Below, one piece after another: positions 44,262-53,277 of a DNA stretch of 64,000 bases; positions within the stretch are counted from its first letter, which is position 1, and every line of letters begins with the position of its first letter. The stretch covers positions 186,001-250,000 of the forward strand of contig CAVZFD010000002.1 in assembly GCA_963774455.1 (NCBI GenBank). The letters run 5' to 3'. This stretch comes from DATFVA01 sp963774455. Lineage in GTDB: Bacteria > Bacteroidota > Ignavibacteria > Ignavibacteriales > Ignavibacteriaceae. The notes below the pieces were generated by a model that saw only the letters and a program-made list of their open reading frames with translations, was not told the origin of the DNA and made no database searches. The position numbers and the translations under genes were made by a program.

Positions 44262-46355
44262 ATGAAATATTGTATACGTTTTAGATTTCTTGTTATTTTT
44301 TCGATGTTTTTTTTACTGGGTGTATTTAACTTATACGCTCAAGAAACTATCGGCGGTCCTTATACTCCTGACAGCCATACTATGATGCTCCTTCACTTCA
44401 ACGGGGATTTATCCAATGCATCTTCATTATCTGCAGATGCAATGGGACATACTAATGCAGCTAACGGGTTATTTTATTTACCTAATCCTTTTGACCCTGA
44501 TCTTGGACAGGTTCTGGGGCTAAAGAATGATGCACAGTCCGATTCCTCTTTTGTTACAGTTGCAGATACTTCCAATCTTGATCTCACCGGCGATTGGACC
44601 ATTGAAGGCTGGATTAATATTTTTACCTTCGGACAAACTTCGGGTGACTGGAGATGGGTGCCCCGTCTTGTTATAAAAACCGGCGATGATGTTTTCTGGC
44701 GCCCCAATTACTTTGTGGAAATGTGGGGGGATAACCGATTTTTCTCAACAGGATATAACGTTGCGGGAGCCGACAGATGGCCCCAGGTAAATTCGCCTAA
44801 TAATATTCTGCAGGTCGGACAATGGTATCATCTTACTTTTATAAGAGATACAAACCGTCACATAATTATTCAAATGGTTCATAATTCTCAGAGACAGCTT
44901 GTATCTTTTACAACTGCATCCTTCGATCCTGTACTTGATGATCCGCCCATCACTACAAATCAGCCCGTATATATGGGTTTTGCCGGAGGAGGGGGCGATT
45001 CATTCCTGGATGGATTTCTTGATGAAATAAGGATCAGTGATAATATCAGGGATTTTCCCGTACCTCCTATAATCACAAATGTTACAGAACTTCAGAACCA
45101 GACTTCCGGTCAATCTCAGTACGATGTGGATGCTAATATAATGGCCTTTGCATCAACAGGTACAATCACTTCTGCTAATATTAAATACAGCACCGATGAT
45201 GGAAATACATGGCAGACAGCAGCACTATCGGATATGGGAAATAATGATTATACCGGTTCCATTCCTCAGCAAACCCTCGGTTCGATTATAAACTATTATG
45301 TTGAAGCTACCGATGATCAGAACAGAACCGCACAGTATCCTTCAGAAGGAAACGGCTATCTTACTTTTGCTATTTATCAGCCGATGGCTCTCGTGCTCAA
45401 TCTTGATTTTGAAGGCGGCTCCGGTACTCCTGTAGATCATTCGTTTTTCCATAACCCGGTAAGCTCACCCAGACCTTTTGTTTATTCAACAGATGCTGCC
45501 GAAGGAACTTATTCAATTGTTCAGGCTCCCGATCCCGATGGAACTGATTCCAGTTTTATCAGAGTTAATTCTCCTTTCCTTACTTCGTCAGATTTTAACG
45601 TCAGCATGTGGTTCAAAGCCGATTCTCTGAGTGAATACATACGTATTCTGAACAGACCGATCACAGACGGTAACTGGTATCAGAATAATTACGAGATCAG
45701 GACTGAACCCGGGAACCTCCTGAGGGCCAGATATTATGTCGATCCGGCAGTAGTTCAGCCCGATTTCTATGTTGAACTAACAACAACCCAGGCAATCACC
45801 GCAGATACCTGGTACAGGGTCGTATTTAAACGCGACTCGACACAGGCTGTTTTCCAGTTATTCGATGCAGATAATAACATGATAGATGAGGTGACAAACG
45901 ATTCCACCGTGGCAGATAATCCTCCGGTAAATGCAACTGCACCATTGAGAATAGGCAACGGCGGAAATCTGACCGGAACGAGAGGACTCTCAGGAAAGAT
46001 AGACCAGGTACTGGTATATAACAATTTTGAGGGTCTCAATACCACGGGTGTTAAAGACGAAACTGTCGAAATACCTAAAAAGTTCGAACTTCTTCAGAAT
46101 TATCCCAATCCTTTTAATCCTTCAACAACCATTAAATTCGGTGTTGCAAAAGCCGGGCAGGTATCGCTTGTTGTATATGATCTGCTTGGCAGGAAAGTGA
46201 AAACACTGTTCAACGAAAATACTCACGTCGGGTTTCATACTGCAGAATGGGATGGAACAAATGAGTTCGGCAATAAGGTTGCAACAGGATTATATTTTTA
46301 TCAGTTGAAAGCAGAATCTGTACAGCTCACTCATAAGATGATACTGCTTAAGTAA
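44262..46355 (+). CDS. Secreted LamG-domain protein with T9SS sorting domain
   Basis: 697 residues from ATG 44262; an ATG two codons earlier touches the AGGAG ribosome site, so the later one is better spaced. Signal peptide to about residue 25 (ending LYAQ). Two laminin-G/concanavalin-like jelly-roll domains are visible: about 40-250 (SNLDLTGDWTIEGWINIF, QVGQWYHLTFIRD, FLDGFLDEIRIS) and 375-590 (SDFNVSMWFKAD, LSGKIDQVLVYN), with an Ig-like segment between. The C-terminus is a type A sorting domain (LLQNYPNPFNPSTTIKFG). LamG-type domains often bind glycans. First gene of the operon, directly behind the LacI-type operator. Confidence 0.88.
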   Translation: MKYCIRFRFLVIFSMFFLLGVFNLYAQETIGGPYTPDSHTMMLLHFNGDLSNASSLSADAMGHTNAANGLFYLPNPFDPDLGQVLGLKNDAQSDSSFVTVADTSNLDLTGDWTIEGWINIFTFGQTSGDWRWVPRLVIKTGDDVFWRPNYFVEMWGDNRFFSTGYNVAGADRWPQVNSPNNILQVGQWYHLTFIRDTNRHIIIQMVHNSQRQLVSFTTASFDPVLDDPPITTNQPVYMGFAGGGGDSFLDGFLDEIRISDNIRDFPVPPIITNVTELQNQTSGQSQYDVDANIMAFASTGTITSANIKYSTDDGNTWQTAALSDMGNNDYTGSIPQQTLGSIINYYVEATDDQNRTAQYPSEGNGYLTFAIYQPMALVLNLDFEGGSGTPVDHSFFHNPVSSPRPFVYSTDAAEGTYSIVQAPDPDGTDSSFIRVNSPFLTSSDFNVSMWFKADSLSEYIRILNRPITDGNWYQNNYEIRTEPGNLLRARYYVDPAVVQPDFYVELTTTQAITADTWYRVVFKRDSTQAVFQLFDADNNMIDEVTNDSTVADNPPVNATAPLRIGNGGNLTGTRGLSGKIDQVLVYNNFEGLNTTGVKDETVEIPKKFELLQNYPNPFNPSTTIKFGVAKAGQVSLVVYDLLGRKVKTLFNENTHVGFHTAEWDGTNEFGNKVATGLYFYQLKAESVQLTHKMILLK

Positions 46356-46368
46356 TATCCGGATAGTT

Positions 46369-46400
46369 GGCGGGAACCGCGTTGAAATCCGGCTCCCGCC
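46369..46400 (+). other. Intra-operon stem-loop
   Basis: GGCGGGAACC and GGCTCCCGCC pair with one mismatch around a 12-base loop between the first and second genes. There is no T-run, so it is more likely an mRNA stabiliser or attenuator than a full terminator. Confidence 0.55.
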
Positions 46401-46430
46401 CTATGATAAAATTTATCAGGAATGGGTAAA

Positions 46431-47063
46431 ATGATAAGTAATAAACTAACCATATTCTTTTCGGTTCTAATAATAATTTCAGCATTGTTGTCATCCGGCT
46501 GTACGAATGTAGAGGATTCGCCGAAGCATGGAATAGTGAAAGTAATGTTCACTTCTGATCCTGCCGATACATTGTTGATAGAGAAAAGCGATACATTCTC
46601 TGTATCAACAAGGTATGATGCAATTTTTATGCTGAAGGTATTCCAGGGAAGAGTCTATAAGGATTCCGATTTCGCCGTCCTCTATCCCGATATCGGGAGT
46701 TACAGGCAGGAGGATGAATTTGTTAATATCATAGCTCTTGATAGTAACGGAAGTTATAAAAATTACAAGGTCTTCGAATCCTTCGTTCCCCCGGGAAACT
46801 ATAATAGTATAGAATTCGGTGTTACGCCGCCGGGTGGAGTGCCTTTGAGGATTGTGGCCAATTCAGGAAAAACTTTTGAAAACCCCGTTGAACTTCCACC
46901 AGGTGAAAACTTACTCTATCACTTTGATCAGGATTTTACAGTAACCGAAAATAAAGTGACCCAGATCGATGTACAGATAAGTCCCTTTAAGTCGGTTAAA
47001 CGGTACAGGGATGTTTACAGGTTATACAGGGTTATGAAAATAACCGATGTACATTATAATTAA
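46431..47063 (+). CDS. Lipoprotein, DUF4382-like
   Basis: 210 residues from ATG 46431 (AGGA upstream; ATG 46422 is an alternative). The signal ends with lipobox LLSSGC, so lipidated and membrane-anchored. The mature part begins HGIVKVMFTSDPADTLLIEK and is beta-rich, with YKVFESFVPPGNYNSIEFGV in the middle, a layout like DUF4382 proteins of Bacteroidota whose function is unknown. It is 14 bases before the next lipoprotein gene. Confidence 0.72.
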   Translation: MISNKLTIFFSVLIIISALLSSGCTNVEDSPKHGIVKVMFTSDPADTLLIEKSDTFSVSTRYDAIFMLKVFQGRVYKDSDFAVLYPDIGSYRQEDEFVNIIALDSNGSYKNYKVFESFVPPGNYNSIEFGVTPPGGVPLRIVANSGKTFENPVELPPGENLLYHFDQDFTVTENKVTQIDVQISPFKSVKRYRDVYRLYRVMKITDVHYN

Positions 47064-47077
47064 ACCGTCAATGAATC

Positions 47078-48571
47078 ATGAAGATAAAATTATACCATCT
47101 TAATCGCCATATAATTCTGAAAATTTTTATACTGATTTCATTCCTGTTGATCTGGAATTCGTGCGAAAAACCGACTGATCCTAATCCCAATGATCCGCCC
47201 AATACTACAGTCGCAAATATTCCGAGTGACGGTGATACACTGTTCGCCCTGCAGACATTATACTGGGATGGCGAAGATAATGACGGGTATGTTAAAGGCT
47301 ACCAGTACCGGTATATTACTCACCGCCTGATACAGGGTGATTCGGTCGTACAGGAATGGAAATATACTGAGCAGACAAGTCTCACAGTTGCATTCCTTTC
47401 AGATGACGATTTAAATAAACAGGAGTTTGAGGTTAGGGCAATCGATAATACTGGCGCGGTTGATCCCTCCCCGGCGGTAAAACTTTTTTATACTCAGAGG
47501 ACATATTTTCCTGTAACTACCGTCGAAACTCCTTCCAATAATGAAAAGTATTTTGCCCAGGATCAGACAAGCGACTGGTGGCAGGGAATTAAATTGATCT
47601 ATTCGGCCCGCGATCCTGATGAAGAGGGTGGAATCGTTGAATATGCCTGGTCCGTTGATAATGGTCAGTGGCACTGGACGCAGGATACTTTGATTTATAT
47701 CCCGCCCACCGAATTCAGCCTGCCTCTTACCGGGCAGCATGTAATAAGGGCAACATCCCGTGATAATACAAATCTTGTGGACCCGGTTGGTGATTCAGTT
47801 ACCATAACACTGGTTAAACCTACATTTGCACGGGATATTTTAATTATAGATGAGACTGATGAAAGCAATTTCCCATTCGGAACGGTTCATCCGTCAGACC
47901 AGCAGGTTGACCAGTTTTATTCCGAAATATTCGGCACACCGTATCAATGGGATTTTAAAACAAGAGGAATTCCTCCAAAAGACACACTGGGACAGTATAA
48001 ACTTGTTGTCTGGCATGCGGATGACTATCCTTCATCGCAGCCTCACAAAATAGTTAATTATACAGATATCCTTGAAGATTACCTGGATGTCGGCGGGAAG
48101 TTCTTTATGAGCGGGTGGCGAATATTGAAATCATTTGCATGGCAGTCGTCTTTCCCGATCAATTTTGAGGAGGGAACTTTTGTTCATGATTACCTCCACA
48201 TTATAAGTGTGGATGAAACCTTCGGTTATTCCGGTGACTGTACAGGATTCCTTGGTGTAGGCAGTTCTTTTGATGATATAAGGATTGATTCTACCAAGCT
48301 TGTCGATTTCCCTTTTATAGTGCCGGGTTCTTCATGGGGCCTGACGAATATAAATTTAATTATACAGCCGGCGGGATTTACGGATATAATCTATTCTTAC
48401 AGCAATGATATAAATAGTCCGTTTCCTCAGTATAGGGGGAAAGCCTGCGGATTAAGGTATTATGGAAGCTCTTTTGATGCAGTAATACTTGGATTCCCTG
48501 TTTTCTTTTTGGTTCAGGATGATGCTCAGCTTATGGTTAACCAGATACTTCAAAATCTTAACTTAAGGTAA
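47078..48571 (+). CDS. Large lipoprotein with fibronectin/Ig-like domains
   Basis: 497 residues. Hydrophobic signal followed by IWNSCEKPTDPNP, a lipobox-type Cys. The first ~230 residues look like two fibronectin- or Ig-like beta-sandwiches with Asp-rich loops (LYWDGEDNDGYVKGYQYRY and IYSARDPDEEGGIVEYAWS, each a D-rich turn typical of such repeats). The second half (FARDILIIDETDESNFPFG, YKLVVWHADDYPSSQPHK, GGKFFMSGWRIL) resembles a class I glutamine-amidotransferase-like or ThuA-like fold, found in some secreted sugar-related proteins. Function unknown; it directly precedes the TonB receptor gene and may sit on the surface beside it. Confidence 0.65.
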   Translation: MKIKLYHLNRHIILKIFILISFLLIWNSCEKPTDPNPNDPPNTTVANIPSDGDTLFALQTLYWDGEDNDGYVKGYQYRYITHRLIQGDSVVQEWKYTEQTSLTVAFLSDDDLNKQEFEVRAIDNTGAVDPSPAVKLFYTQRTYFPVTTVETPSNNEKYFAQDQTSDWWQGIKLIYSARDPDEEGGIVEYAWSVDNGQWHWTQDTLIYIPPTEFSLPLTGQHVIRATSRDNTNLVDPVGDSVTITLVKPTFARDILIIDETDESNFPFGTVHPSDQQVDQFYSEIFGTPYQWDFKTRGIPPKDTLGQYKLVVWHADDYPSSQPHKIVNYTDILEDYLDVGGKFFMSGWRILKSFAWQSSFPINFEEGTFVHDYLHIISVDETFGYSGDCTGFLGVGSSFDDIRIDSTKLVDFPFIVPGSSWGLTNINLIIQPAGFTDIIYSYSNDINSPFPQYRGKACGLRYYGSSFDAVILGFPVFFLVQDDAQLMVNQILQNLNLR

Positions 48572-48577
48572 AGTACT

Positions 48578-51439
48578 ATGGATTATAATAGTAAAAGTAA
48601 AATGACAATTAAGATATTATTCTCTATAGCAATACTTTTTTTCACTATGTCAATCCAGATCTTTGCAGGTGAAACGGGCAAGATTGCCGGAGTTATTAAG
48701 GATAAGCAGTCAGGTGAACCGTTACTGGGGGTGAACGTCATAATTAAAGGTACAACTATGGGGGCGGCTGCTGATGAAAAAGGAAAATACTATATAATAA
48801 ATGTCCCGCCAGGCACTTATACTCTGCAGGCATCCGCTATCGGTTACCATAAAATCACTATACAGTCGGTGGTAGTACATATTGACCTGACCACGGAAAT
48901 CAATATTGAAATGGAGTCATCCATAATTGAAACACCTACTGTAGTTGTGACTGCTGAACAGAAAATGGTTCAGAAGGATATTACTTCTACAAGGCGGACT
49001 GTATCCAGGGATAAGATGCAGGATACCCCCGGTATGGAATCCACTGCAGATATTTTCAAACTGCAGGGGGGAACTGTCTTGATGAACATACCCCAGACTC
49101 TGCAGCTTAATTCGGGAGAACAGCTTCAGCTGAGGGATGAAAGCGTAAAGGATATTCATATAAGGGGGGGAAGGGGAGGTGAGATCTTGTTCCTGATAGA
49201 TGGCGTACCTGTTACACATCCGATATACGGTGGAAGGAGTGCTTTTGACCTGGATGTCAATTCGGTTGATCAGGTTGAACTTCTTACCGGTGCATTCAGT
49301 GCGGAATACGGACAGGCACAGTCGGGCGTTGTCAATATTACCACACGTTCCGGTACCGATGAGTTCAAAGGAGGCCTTGAGTATAAAACAGATCAGTTTA
49401 AGTTTTTAGGGACATCTTATAACACTGATTATGGAACTTTGTTCCTTGGAGGACCTGAACCTTTTACCCGTTATCTTTTTCCAATGGCGGGACTGAATAT
49501 ACCCGGGAAACTTTATTACTTTTTATCCCTGAATGCGGAGCTTACCAACACTGCATATAATAATTTCAGAACCAGGAACAAGATAGATATGTTCGGGTTT
49601 GACGTTACTGAAAGAGAGAATAATTTAAGAAACATAACCGGAAAACTCAGCTGGGAAATAACCAGTAACTTTAAAACCGCATTCAGTTATATCGGTTCGT
49701 TCAACGACTGGAGCGATTTCGATTGGCTATGGATAAATAACTCCAATCATCTTCCTGCTTATTTAAGGGATAATAAAAATCTTTCTCTTTCTTTTAATCA
49801 TGTGCTTTCTAACTCTACCTATTATAATATTAATATGGGTTATCTTGGAGTAAAGTATCATGGCGACTGGAATGGATACGATCCGTCAAGCTATTGGTCA
49901 TTTTTCAAGGACGGTCAGTCATTTGATTACAACTCATGGAGAGCCTATTCACATAACTATAATGTTGTTCCGGATTCTTTCATGTCGATGACCCGTGTTC
50001 CCCAGCCGGATCCCCTTACAGGGTTTTATGACGGCGCAGGTATTCAGAGCATATGGAGAGATGATGTTACGGGTACCTGGACGCTCAAAGGAGATCTCAC
50101 CTCTCAAATGAATCAGGAAAATCTTGTGAAGGTCGGATTTGAATATCAATATAACGATATCCAGTACACCGATATACAATTCGGCGGTGTTCAGCTGTCA
50201 AACTATGGTGAATGGGCTTTCAACAGGGATACAACTATCCCTGCTCCGCTGGAGCCCCCGGGACCGTTTCCTGAATTCAGTCAGAACAGGTGGGTTTTCC
50301 ATGTCTACCCCACAATCGGCAGCGGTTATATCCAGGATAAATTTGAAAAAGAATTTTTGATCATCAATGCCGGTTTAAGGTTTGACTGGGCGTATCTCGG
50401 AAAAACTGTAAATACAAGAGATTGGAAAAATCAGTGGGAGGCTGCTACAGGATTGAAATCCGACTGGAATTTGTTTAAATATAAATTCAGTCCCCGCTTC
50501 GGTATTTCTTTCCCCATTACTGAAAGGACCGTTGTTTTCTTTTCATACGGGCATTTTTATCAGCTCCCCGAACTCCAGTATTTTTACCGTGATCCTTACA
50601 GCGGCGGAACGACCGGTAATCCTCATCTTGACTATGAAAGAACTATCCTTTATGAATTCGGTCTTACTCACCAGTTCTTTGATGACCTGGCAGTAGATAT
50701 TAAGAGCTATACAAAAGATATTTCTCAGCAGGTGGGCACTACCCAGCTTAAAGGTAATCTTGGAATTCCTGTCCAGCTGTTCGATAATAAAAGCTACGGC
50801 CGGGCACGCGGTATCGAAGTGGAACTGGATAAAAGGTATTCTAACTTTACATCGGGCCAGATCACTTATACTCTCCAGTGGGCTGATGCATATTCATCCT
50901 CTGCATTTGAAGATTATATCCGTTCCCTTAATGATTTTCCTTATCCTATAAGAGAACGCAGAGCTGACTGGGATGTACGGCATCAGGTTATTTTTCAGGG
51001 GAGTTTTATTATCCCGCGGGATGGTGAACTCGAAGTATTCGGTGTGCCGCTTCCGGATAATTTCACTTTCACGGTTTTATCAACATATCAGACGGGACAG
51101 CCTTATACGCCCTTTACTCTTGATCCGGCGGAAGCTCAGAAACTCGATAACAGCGCTACCGGCCCGGCAATTTCATCAACAGATCTTAAGATCAGTAAAG
51201 GTTTCGATATAGGGCCGGTGACTGTAACTGCGGAAATGGATGTGTATAATATTTTTGATCAGAATAACGTTCAGATTGCCTATGGTTTTAACCGGGAAAC
51301 CGGAAAACCTTATGCCTATGGTGATCTGCAGGAAGCTACTAACCAGTATTACGACTGGTATACGATGTACAGACTTAGAGATCCCCGCCAGTTCTCTACT
51401 GGAAGGTATATTAAATTAGGATTAAGGGTAGACTGGTAG
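48578..51439 (+). CDS. TonB-dependent receptor with carboxypeptidase-regulatory-like domain
   Basis: 953 residues: signal peptide (ending IQIFAG), a CarboxypepD_reg-like domain (about 33-115, GKIAGVIKDKQSGEPLLGVNVIIKG-type opening), a plug (about 130-235, DIHIRGGRGGEILFLIDGVP, VELLTGAFSAEYGQAQSG) and a ~700-residue beta-barrel ending FSTGRYIKLGLRVDW, with an aromatic last residue. The family imports large ligands across the outer membrane using TonB energy. Unlike classical Sus systems there is no SusD gene next to it. Six bases follow the preceding stop and 11 bases separate it from the next gene. Confidence 0.93.
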   Translation: MDYNSKSKMTIKILFSIAILFFTMSIQIFAGETGKIAGVIKDKQSGEPLLGVNVIIKGTTMGAAADEKGKYYIINVPPGTYTLQASAIGYHKITIQSVVVHIDLTTEINIEMESSIIETPTVVVTAEQKMVQKDITSTRRTVSRDKMQDTPGMESTADIFKLQGGTVLMNIPQTLQLNSGEQLQLRDESVKDIHIRGGRGGEILFLIDGVPVTHPIYGGRSAFDLDVNSVDQVELLTGAFSAEYGQAQSGVVNITTRSGTDEFKGGLEYKTDQFKFLGTSYNTDYGTLFLGGPEPFTRYLFPMAGLNIPGKLYYFLSLNAELTNTAYNNFRTRNKIDMFGFDVTERENNLRNITGKLSWEITSNFKTAFSYIGSFNDWSDFDWLWINNSNHLPAYLRDNKNLSLSFNHVLSNSTYYNINMGYLGVKYHGDWNGYDPSSYWSFFKDGQSFDYNSWRAYSHNYNVVPDSFMSMTRVPQPDPLTGFYDGAGIQSIWRDDVTGTWTLKGDLTSQMNQENLVKVGFEYQYNDIQYTDIQFGGVQLSNYGEWAFNRDTTIPAPLEPPGPFPEFSQNRWVFHVYPTIGSGYIQDKFEKEFLIINAGLRFDWAYLGKTVNTRDWKNQWEAATGLKSDWNLFKYKFSPRFGISFPITERTVVFFSYGHFYQLPELQYFYRDPYSGGTTGNPHLDYERTILYEFGLTHQFFDDLAVDIKSYTKDISQQVGTTQLKGNLGIPVQLFDNKSYGRARGIEVELDKRYSNFTSGQITYTLQWADAYSSSAFEDYIRSLNDFPYPIRERRADWDVRHQVIFQGSFIIPRDGELEVFGVPLPDNFTFTVLSTYQTGQPYTPFTLDPAEAQKLDNSATGPAISSTDLKISKGFDIGPVTVTAEMDVYNIFDQNNVQIAYGFNRETGKPYAYGDLQEATNQYYDWYTMYRLRDPRQFSTGRYIKLGLRVDW

Positions 51440-51450
51440 CTGATTTATTT

Positions 51451-53259
51451 ATGAGATTTAATACTGCTTATACAATTTATGCGTTCATACTCATTGTTTG
51501 TTGTGCATATACTGCGTCGGCACAACAGGTTACACTTGACTGGAAAATAACAAATATAGGAAAAGTGCGACAGGTAATAACAAATACAGGCTGGCTGAAT
51601 GCTGCGGGTGATCAGACTTTCGATTATTCAAGGCTGGTAAATTGTGAGTTCCCTCCCGGAAGCGGCGAAGAGCATATTACAGAAGCAGGCCCATGGATTG
51701 GAGCAATCGTAAACGGGCAGAAACTGGTTTCGGTAATCCGTGGTGAGGAAGGGGAGTTTTTTGCTTCAAGTGAACCCTGGGATACGATCTGGGTAGTAAA
51801 CAGGGGCGATACTGTTGATATAGGTGACCCTGTCAATCCTTACTGGCCCGGCTATGTCGGTATCTCCGATGAGGATTTTGTCTGCAGGTATAATGATTAT
51901 GGACCGGCAAGCCTGAAAAAAGCCGATCATGTTCCTCTCTACCTTGATGTTATCCAGACATGCTATTCATGGGAATCACCGCCGCTTGATCAGATAATTG
52001 TTGTTAATTATAAAGTAATTTCAACCCGTTATGACCTCCAGCAGGTATACCTGACAAACTGGATGAATGGGAACATCGGTTATGTCCTGGCCGGGGGATA
52101 TGGTCTGGATGATGAAACTTACTTTGAACGCAGCAGAACAATGGCCGTCTGCCGCGATCTTCCCGGCGGACCCGACGGAAATGCATTAGGAATGATAGGA
52201 CAGAAAAGTTATTTCCCTGAAATAAATCAGGGTGACAGCGTCCTTACCTTTATCTGGTATAATGGTCAGCAGCAGGGTATCCCCTATACTAATGATGACA
52301 AGTATAACGATATGTCGAAAGGACTCGTTATGGAAAACCAGGTAAGTACAGGTGACGGTACCAAGCATATAGTATCACTGGGACCCTATACACTGGCGAA
52401 GAACGATACTCTCGAATTCAGCATTGCCTTAATATTGGGTGAAAGTATTGATGACCTTAATCAGAAAGAGGACATATTAAACATAGTAAAGGAGAAGAAT
52501 TTTAAAGTGCCTTCGGCTCCGCCCTCTCCGCCCTTGAGGATAATAGCTGAGAATAAAAAAATTATTCTTAACTGGGAATCTCAGCCTGGCAGTCCTGACC
52601 CTGAAGATTTTACAGACCCTTACCGGGCTGATACTATTTCAAAACCATTTGAGGGTTACAGAGTCTATAAGAGCACTCAGAGTAATGATGGACCATGGTC
52701 TCTCCTGGCAGAGTTCGATTTGGCCGGGGACGATTATGGTTCAAATACCGGGATCCAGTACGAATTCACAGATTACGGACTGCTTAACAACCTTGATTAT
52801 TACTATGCTGTCACTTCATTTTCAAAACCTGATCGTGTAATTAAATTCCCTCCCCTGGAATCCAGTGTTTCAAAAAATGCCCGCATCGCTGTTCCCGGTA
52901 CGGCTCCTCCCGGTACGGTTGGTGAAGTAGCCGCAGTACCTAATCCGTATCGCGGAGATCTGGCATATCAATCTTATAATCCTCCCTGGGAGAAACCGGG
53001 AGGATCAAGAACCCAATGGATGGAGCAGGATCGCCGGATACAGTTTATTAATCTTCCTGCACGATGCGAAATCACTATTTATACTCTGGCAGGGGATGTA
53101 GTAGATAAACTTAGCCACGATGACCCCGAGAAGGGATATACTGATTGGAATCTGACTTCTCATATAGGACAGGCTATATCGAGCGGTATTTATTTGTTCA
53201 CCTGTGAGGATAAAAATAACGGCAGAGTACAGGTAGGGAAATTTGTAATTATAAAGTAA
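51451..53259 (+). CDS. Exported ~600-residue protein of unknown family, copy 1
   Basis: 602 residues with a signal peptide (ending TASAQQ). The N-terminal ~340 residues form an unrecognised beta-rich region opening VTLDWKITNIGKVRQVITNT. A fibronectin-like domain follows (about 365-470, FEGYRVYKSTQSNDGPWSLL). The last ~105 residues begin VGEVAAVPNPYRGDLAYQ and end GIYLFTCEDKNNGRVQVGKF plus VIIK, a variant of the T9SS C-terminal domain in which VPNPYRGD replaces NYPNPFNP. The next gene is its paralog. Position after the TonB receptor suggests a surface partner; that is inference. Confidence 0.75.
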   Translation: MRFNTAYTIYAFILIVCCAYTASAQQVTLDWKITNIGKVRQVITNTGWLNAAGDQTFDYSRLVNCEFPPGSGEEHITEAGPWIGAIVNGQKLVSVIRGEEGEFFASSEPWDTIWVVNRGDTVDIGDPVNPYWPGYVGISDEDFVCRYNDYGPASLKKADHVPLYLDVIQTCYSWESPPLDQIIVVNYKVISTRYDLQQVYLTNWMNGNIGYVLAGGYGLDDETYFERSRTMAVCRDLPGGPDGNALGMIGQKSYFPEINQGDSVLTFIWYNGQQQGIPYTNDDKYNDMSKGLVMENQVSTGDGTKHIVSLGPYTLAKNDTLEFSIALILGESIDDLNQKEDILNIVKEKNFKVPSAPPSPPLRIIAENKKIILNWESQPGSPDPEDFTDPYRADTISKPFEGYRVYKSTQSNDGPWSLLAEFDLAGDDYGSNTGIQYEFTDYGLLNNLDYYYAVTSFSKPDRVIKFPPLESSVSKNARIAVPGTAPPGTVGEVAAVPNPYRGDLAYQSYNPPWEKPGGSRTQWMEQDRRIQFINLPARCEITIYTLAGDVVDKLSHDDPEKGYTDWNLTSHIGQAISSGIYLFTCEDKNNGRVQVGKFVIIK

Positions 53260-53277
53260 TAGGTAAAATTAAAAATC

